A stretch of DNA of 64,000 nucleotides from Branchiostoma floridae. Its lineage: Eukaryota; Chordata; Leptocardii; Amphioxiformes; Branchiostomatidae. The notes beneath the pieces are model-generated. The model saw only the letters and a program-made list of their open reading frames with translations, was not told the DNA's origin and made no database searches. Positions 60,180-64,000 of the stretch are shown in pieces; position 1 is the first letter of the stretch; every line of letters begins with the position of its first letter. Made by a program: the position numbers and the translations under genes. The stretch covers positions 13,708,550-13,772,549 of the forward strand of contig NC_049984.1 in NCBI RefSeq assembly GCF_000003815.2, written 5' to 3'.

Positions 60180-60218
60180 TTAGACACCTGGATACATGAA
60201 TAAATAAATAAATACCCA
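60180..60218 (+). repeat. (AATA)n tail-like run
   Basis: CCTGGATACATG is followed by AATAAATAAATAAATA. The form resembles the 3' tail of a retroposed element on the plus strand, but no body is identified upstream. Confidence 0.4.
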
Positions 60219-61535
60219 ATGATGTATTAAGTAGATCTCTTTAAATTCACAGTTTCTTTAATGCGGTGGTCTTCTAACATTAGTCTAAGAGTACCTGTCA
60301 GTCAACGTCATATGTACCATCATCATTTCTGCTGGACACTTTTTCTAGTAATGCCCAAGCATGAAGAATGATATCACATTAGATCTCCAGATGGCAGAGT
60401 GATCAAAACAGTAAAAATGCATATGAAAAGATGATAAAATCCTTTGATGTTGAATTTTGATTGTCCCTCATCTCTGTATCATGAATAAATTACGCCTGAG
60501 TCATTGTTTCTATTACTCACATAAAACAAGCATCTATTTCTAATTGCCTATCAAATACAATCAAGAAGTTCTGTCCAGTTTTTTTCCCCCGATGTGCAGA
60601 TAGAGTGACTGAAAATATTACAACTACAATCAATAGGGAATGGTGGGAGAAGTTTGGCTGATTGGATTAATGCTGGCAGTCACGCCGCTATAATTCCATG
60701 ATACGTCTTCACATCTTCCAACCTTATTGTACAGGAAGGCAGGAAATACAATGTCATTGGTAAAATAGAAAACAGGAAGTCGGAAGTACATTGTGAAACA
60801 GGTTAACACAGGTACACTCATCCAACACATTTCCTATAATTAGCAAAGACAAGGTGATGTCAGACTCAAGGAAAAAACACTTAGTCATAAAGTGAGTTCA
60901 ATTGATTGATCAAATCAACTGGGAAATGAATCAAAGTGAATTCAGGCAACAGAAAAGAGACATTGCACAACAGTGATGGTAATAAAGTTATTGAATGAAA
61001 GAGAAAGGATTCTGACTCAAGCGGTAAATCATGAATGAGTCTCATATCTAATCACCAGGCAGGTTGCTATAAACACAAAACATTGAGACAATGGTTGTAT
61101 GAATTGTATCAATGAATCATAATTCTTGATGTAAAATGACATGGTGCAACTGTTTTCATCTTCTTTCTAACTCCAGATAGCTACAGGAATCTATTACCAT
61201 TTGTTCTTCCTGAGCTATTGTGCTTGTGATCATGTATTTAACAAGTACCAATGCAAAGGAGGTCAACATCGTAACATCAAACTGATGTTGTGTGCGCAAA
61301 AGCTATGTCTGTACATGTATATCTTTAACATACATGTCAATCTACATTTGTTTGATCTGCCTTTAATTCAAAGCAAAGGAATTACCGCTATACCATATGT
61401 TTTATTGTCCTCTGAAAAGAAAGGCCAGTAGACAAAAACATATTCACAGGTAACAGACAGTGTGCAAAGGCCAATGTGGGCCAACTGGTTATATGATGAA
61501 CAGTTGACCTATAAATTATAGGGTAGGCTTAATGC
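60219..61535. other. AT-rich non-coding
   Basis: Nothing recognised. The 76-codon plus frame at 61201-61431 and the 66-codon minus frame at 60630-60830 have no recognisable motif. A small complex patch lies at about 60640-60740. Confidence 0.45.
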
Positions 61536-61539
61536 AGGT

Positions 61540-61745
61540 GTGTGATGTGGGGCCGTTTATCATCAAAACTGTCGGCTCCTGTCTTTGAAGATCTGGGAAA
61601 CCTTTAGACTGACGTCATCGCAGATGGCCTGCTACATTTAACAAGGCTGTGCATTAAGTCTGCATGATAAATTATGGGGATGAAACCTCATCTGTGCATG
61701 GGAGGCTGTCACAGCCATATGGTCACATCACAACTAATTTTCACA
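61540..61745. promoter_or_regulatory. CNE-like island
   Basis: Short complex block with GACTGACGTCATCGCAG (a TGACGTCA full CRE at about 61612), CTGCATGATAAATTATGG and GGCTGTCACAGCC (a palindrome-like word near 61709). Confidence 0.4.
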
Positions 61746-63670
61746 TTTGATATGTTTTCTTCATTATAGAACTAGCTCAGGTTGCACATACATGATCTAT
61801 CATTGCTTGACATGGAAAAGGTTCAAAACATCATGTCACTGACCTCATTTTTAAATGTTGCTGGATTATCAATTTTTTTTGTTCCCTTCCAGTTGAGTCT
61901 AACCAATCAAAATACAAATTAGTGACATGTTTGACTGGATTTTTAACTTCTCAATTTTACAGTTTCCAATGCAAATTAAGTTAGCATTGTATGGTAATCT
62001 AATGTTTCTACTAAATGTATGTATAATATAGAAACTGTAATATGATATTGATTTTGTCAATCTGTTATTCTATTGATGTGGTATGCATTGCAAAGGTAGA
62101 CAGGTGTGTTAGGCTAAAGCTGGTGTGCTATGTCAAAGGGCGGTTATACTGGCGATATACAAAATGTAGATACAGATACAGCTATTGAAAATTGAGTGGG
62201 TACAAAAAGCATCTAAACTGGATAAACTACAGCAGTTGTACTCAGCAGCCACATCACCAGAATAAATGGTAGGGGACCTCAGAAGGCAGAGATACCATAC
62301 AACTGCTGCTATAGCAGTATTATAGGATACAGGGCAACTCAAACAATTACACATTACAATCAAAACTTAGAAGACAAAAATCAAGGATGCATTTTGAACC
62401 TGTGCTCCAGGGGTGGGTTTCTGTAACAGACCCCTGTTAACACTAATGTAGGCAAAATGCTGCATGACCCCAGGGACATCACTACATGACTGCATGATGC
62501 ATCATAACATACATGTAGTAACACGATTTATTTTCGTATCATCACCGAATGTCTTGCAACACTTTTACACTTGTTAATTCAATTTTGATATTTTCATTAA
62601 TCAAATCAAACTTTTCAGAAGGAATGTTCAGTTATTATTCAGCAGCATTGCTGTTTGTCTAATTGCAGAGACAGACACCCAGACTCAGTGATGTTCTAAA
62701 TTGACAGGCATTTAAAGCCATGATGACACACAGGTCAGGTTAAAGGGCAGGGAAGGTCACTAAAAGCCCTGTGACACAGCCTGCCCTGTCACTCACTCAA
62801 TTTAGATCCAAGAGTCTAACTATATTCTCTGTAAAGGGGTTCCTCTGTGTATTTTGCTGAAGTATTGGAGTCAGAACTCTCCATAATTCTTTTATTGCTT
62901 CGAAGTTTTCTGTCTTGAATGTTTACTTTGAATGGCTAGCGCTTGCAGTGATGTAAAAATATACGCGCCGACATAAACACGCGCATACACATGTATACAT
63001 CCACACAACATGTGGCCAGATCCTTGGTCTGGCAAAACACCTTAAAGTTTGACGTCCTAAAACAACCTTAAATGGCTCCAATATTGAATGTATATGGATA
63101 CACTGTATATACATTTATGAATAAAAAAATGCAGCAAGTCCTATAAGTATTTTCCAGTTATTTCGAGTTAGTCTGCCGGTTTCATGATCAAAGCATTTTC
63201 TGGTTAGGAATGGAGAAGTTCTCAATACCTTCAGTTGACAGACGACAGTAAGATAAAACTGTCATGTGGATGCTGTAATTAATTGTAAGTGGCTGATAGA
63301 ATATAGCATAGCACAATTCTCTATCATTGTCAACTTGATATACTTGTATTTTTCCGCCTCAAATTGCTTCCATCTTGAGACCAGCGGACTAACTTCAAGT
63401 GTTTGGTAAATGTTAGGAATTGCTGCGTTTTTTTTTAAATTTATAAATGCATAAACAATTTATCCAGAATGCCAGACAAGGTTGTTGCCCCATGTACACT
63501 GCACATTAGAGTTGTTTGAGGTCATTTGAGGTGTTTAGGCAGACCCGCCATATCCTTACTCCTCACACATTTTCTTGAAGTTGTGACACTGGTAAAGCTA
63601 AATGATTATATATAACATCTGTACACAAATTACCACTGTATTAAATATCAAACCTGACTGAAAATATTTC
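61746..63670. other. AT-rich non-coding
   Basis: No gene. A complex patch at about 62690-62800 repeats GTGACACAG/TGACACACAGG and AGCCCTGTGACAC words. A TACATGTA word lies at 62510-62517. Otherwise nothing. Confidence 0.45.
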
Positions 63671-63712
63671 TTACCTGCCTTTCTGGTATGAATGAATAAA
63701 GATCAGATCAGA
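63670..63712 (+). mobile_element. Probable LINE 3' tail fragment
   Basis: CTTACCTGCCTTTCTGGTATGAATGAATAAAGATCAGATCAGAT-type sequence resembles the 3' end and short tandem tail of CR1/L2-like non-LTR retrotransposons in lancelets. This is recognition by eye only. No coding part is adjacent. Confidence 0.4.
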
Positions 63713-64000
63713 TGAGATATCTTTATAGAGTCTGACACCTATTATTGCAACAAAGCAAGGTCATTTCCTCACAGGTGTTGAAGAACCTTCAACACAAGGT
63801 CACAAAGGAGCCTGCACAAATACATATAACCAGTACAACTTAGTTGACATAAATGTAGGTTGATGGCTACATCTTTCACTGATCTAAGAGGACTGTTTTC
63901 TTATCTATGAACTACATTTCTCTTGGGACACTGATCATGATGTAAGGTTTCCAGATACTTAGTTTATATCATATAGACCAATGAGGTAAATGGTTTGGGC
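63713..64000. other. Non-coding end of window
   Basis: AT-rich, with a local inverted pair around GTTGAAGAACCTTCAAC (about 63777-63793: 7-bp arms GTTGAAG/CTTCAAC). No gene is seen. Confidence 0.5.

Noticed and set aside
1-64000. tRNA, rRNA, CRISPR arrays, operons, ribosome binding sites
   Set aside because: No tRNA B-box with a cloverleaf, no rRNA-like stretch, and no regularly spaced short repeats with unique spacers. The tandem arrays have no spacers. Prokaryotic features do not apply.

Overview
The window looks like intergenic or intronic DNA from a marine invertebrate, most likely an invertebrate deuterostome close to lancelets (Branchiostoma). The organism call is an inference. It rests on dispersed repeats I associate with lancelet-type genomes (a TA-flanked MITE carrying repeated TTCGCGGTGG-type blocks, a LINE 3' end with a GC-rich hairpin and an ATTG-type tail, and a Helitron-like element with ~162 bp internal tandem repeats). 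It also rests on a strong excess of the palindrome TACATGTA (18 copies counted by eye). Nothing suggests a prokaryote or a virus genome.

I recognise no protein-coding gene, tRNA or rRNA. The open frames are short, lie on both strands, match no family I know and have no convincing exon structure. The longest (205 codons, about 31736-32353) runs through tandem repeats, and the next (184 codons, 2566-3120) is within what 128 kb of six-frame sequence gives by chance. Three small frames (33885-33992, 44761-45078, 45048-45203) are listed with low confidence because they look slightly more protein-like.

Layout. 1-22 kb: richer in CpG, with an inverted-repeat-bounded segment (128-762), a 75 bp tandem duplication (5846-5995), CpG-rich regulatory-like stretches (6.0-7.8, 10.3-11.7, 16.4-17.6 and 19.9-20.7 kb), a purine tract (9.44-9.66 kb), a compound microsatellite (12.5-12.75 kb) and several dispersed repeats. 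22-64 kb: AT-rich background broken by islands of complex, balanced-composition sequence at about 24.6-25.2, 26.4-27.2, 28.1-28.6, 37.4-38.4, 40.5-41.5, 43.9-45.4, 46.0-46.6, 48.2-48.6, 49.0-49.3, 50.4-50.7, 51.2-51.7, 53.2-53.7, 54.1-55.4, 57.2-57.8, 58.5-58.9 and 61.5-61.75 kb. These islands resemble conserved non-coding elements and carry many TCF/LEF-type ATCAAAG cores, plus homeodomain, POU and Sox-like words. The picture fits the regulatory landscape of a developmental gene outside the window.

The observations I rate highest are: a tandemly duplicated regulatory-like module at 40.74-41.47 kb, in which two copies keep an octamer-type site and a TCF/LEF-type site exactly 24 bp apart; a 97-nt, nearly bulge-free hairpin at 58216-58312 that could be an undescribed microRNA precursor; a Helitron-associated-like element with a ~750 bp duplicated unit and a ~162 bp tandem array at 30.6-32.7 kb; and two complete MITEs with intact TA-bounded termini.
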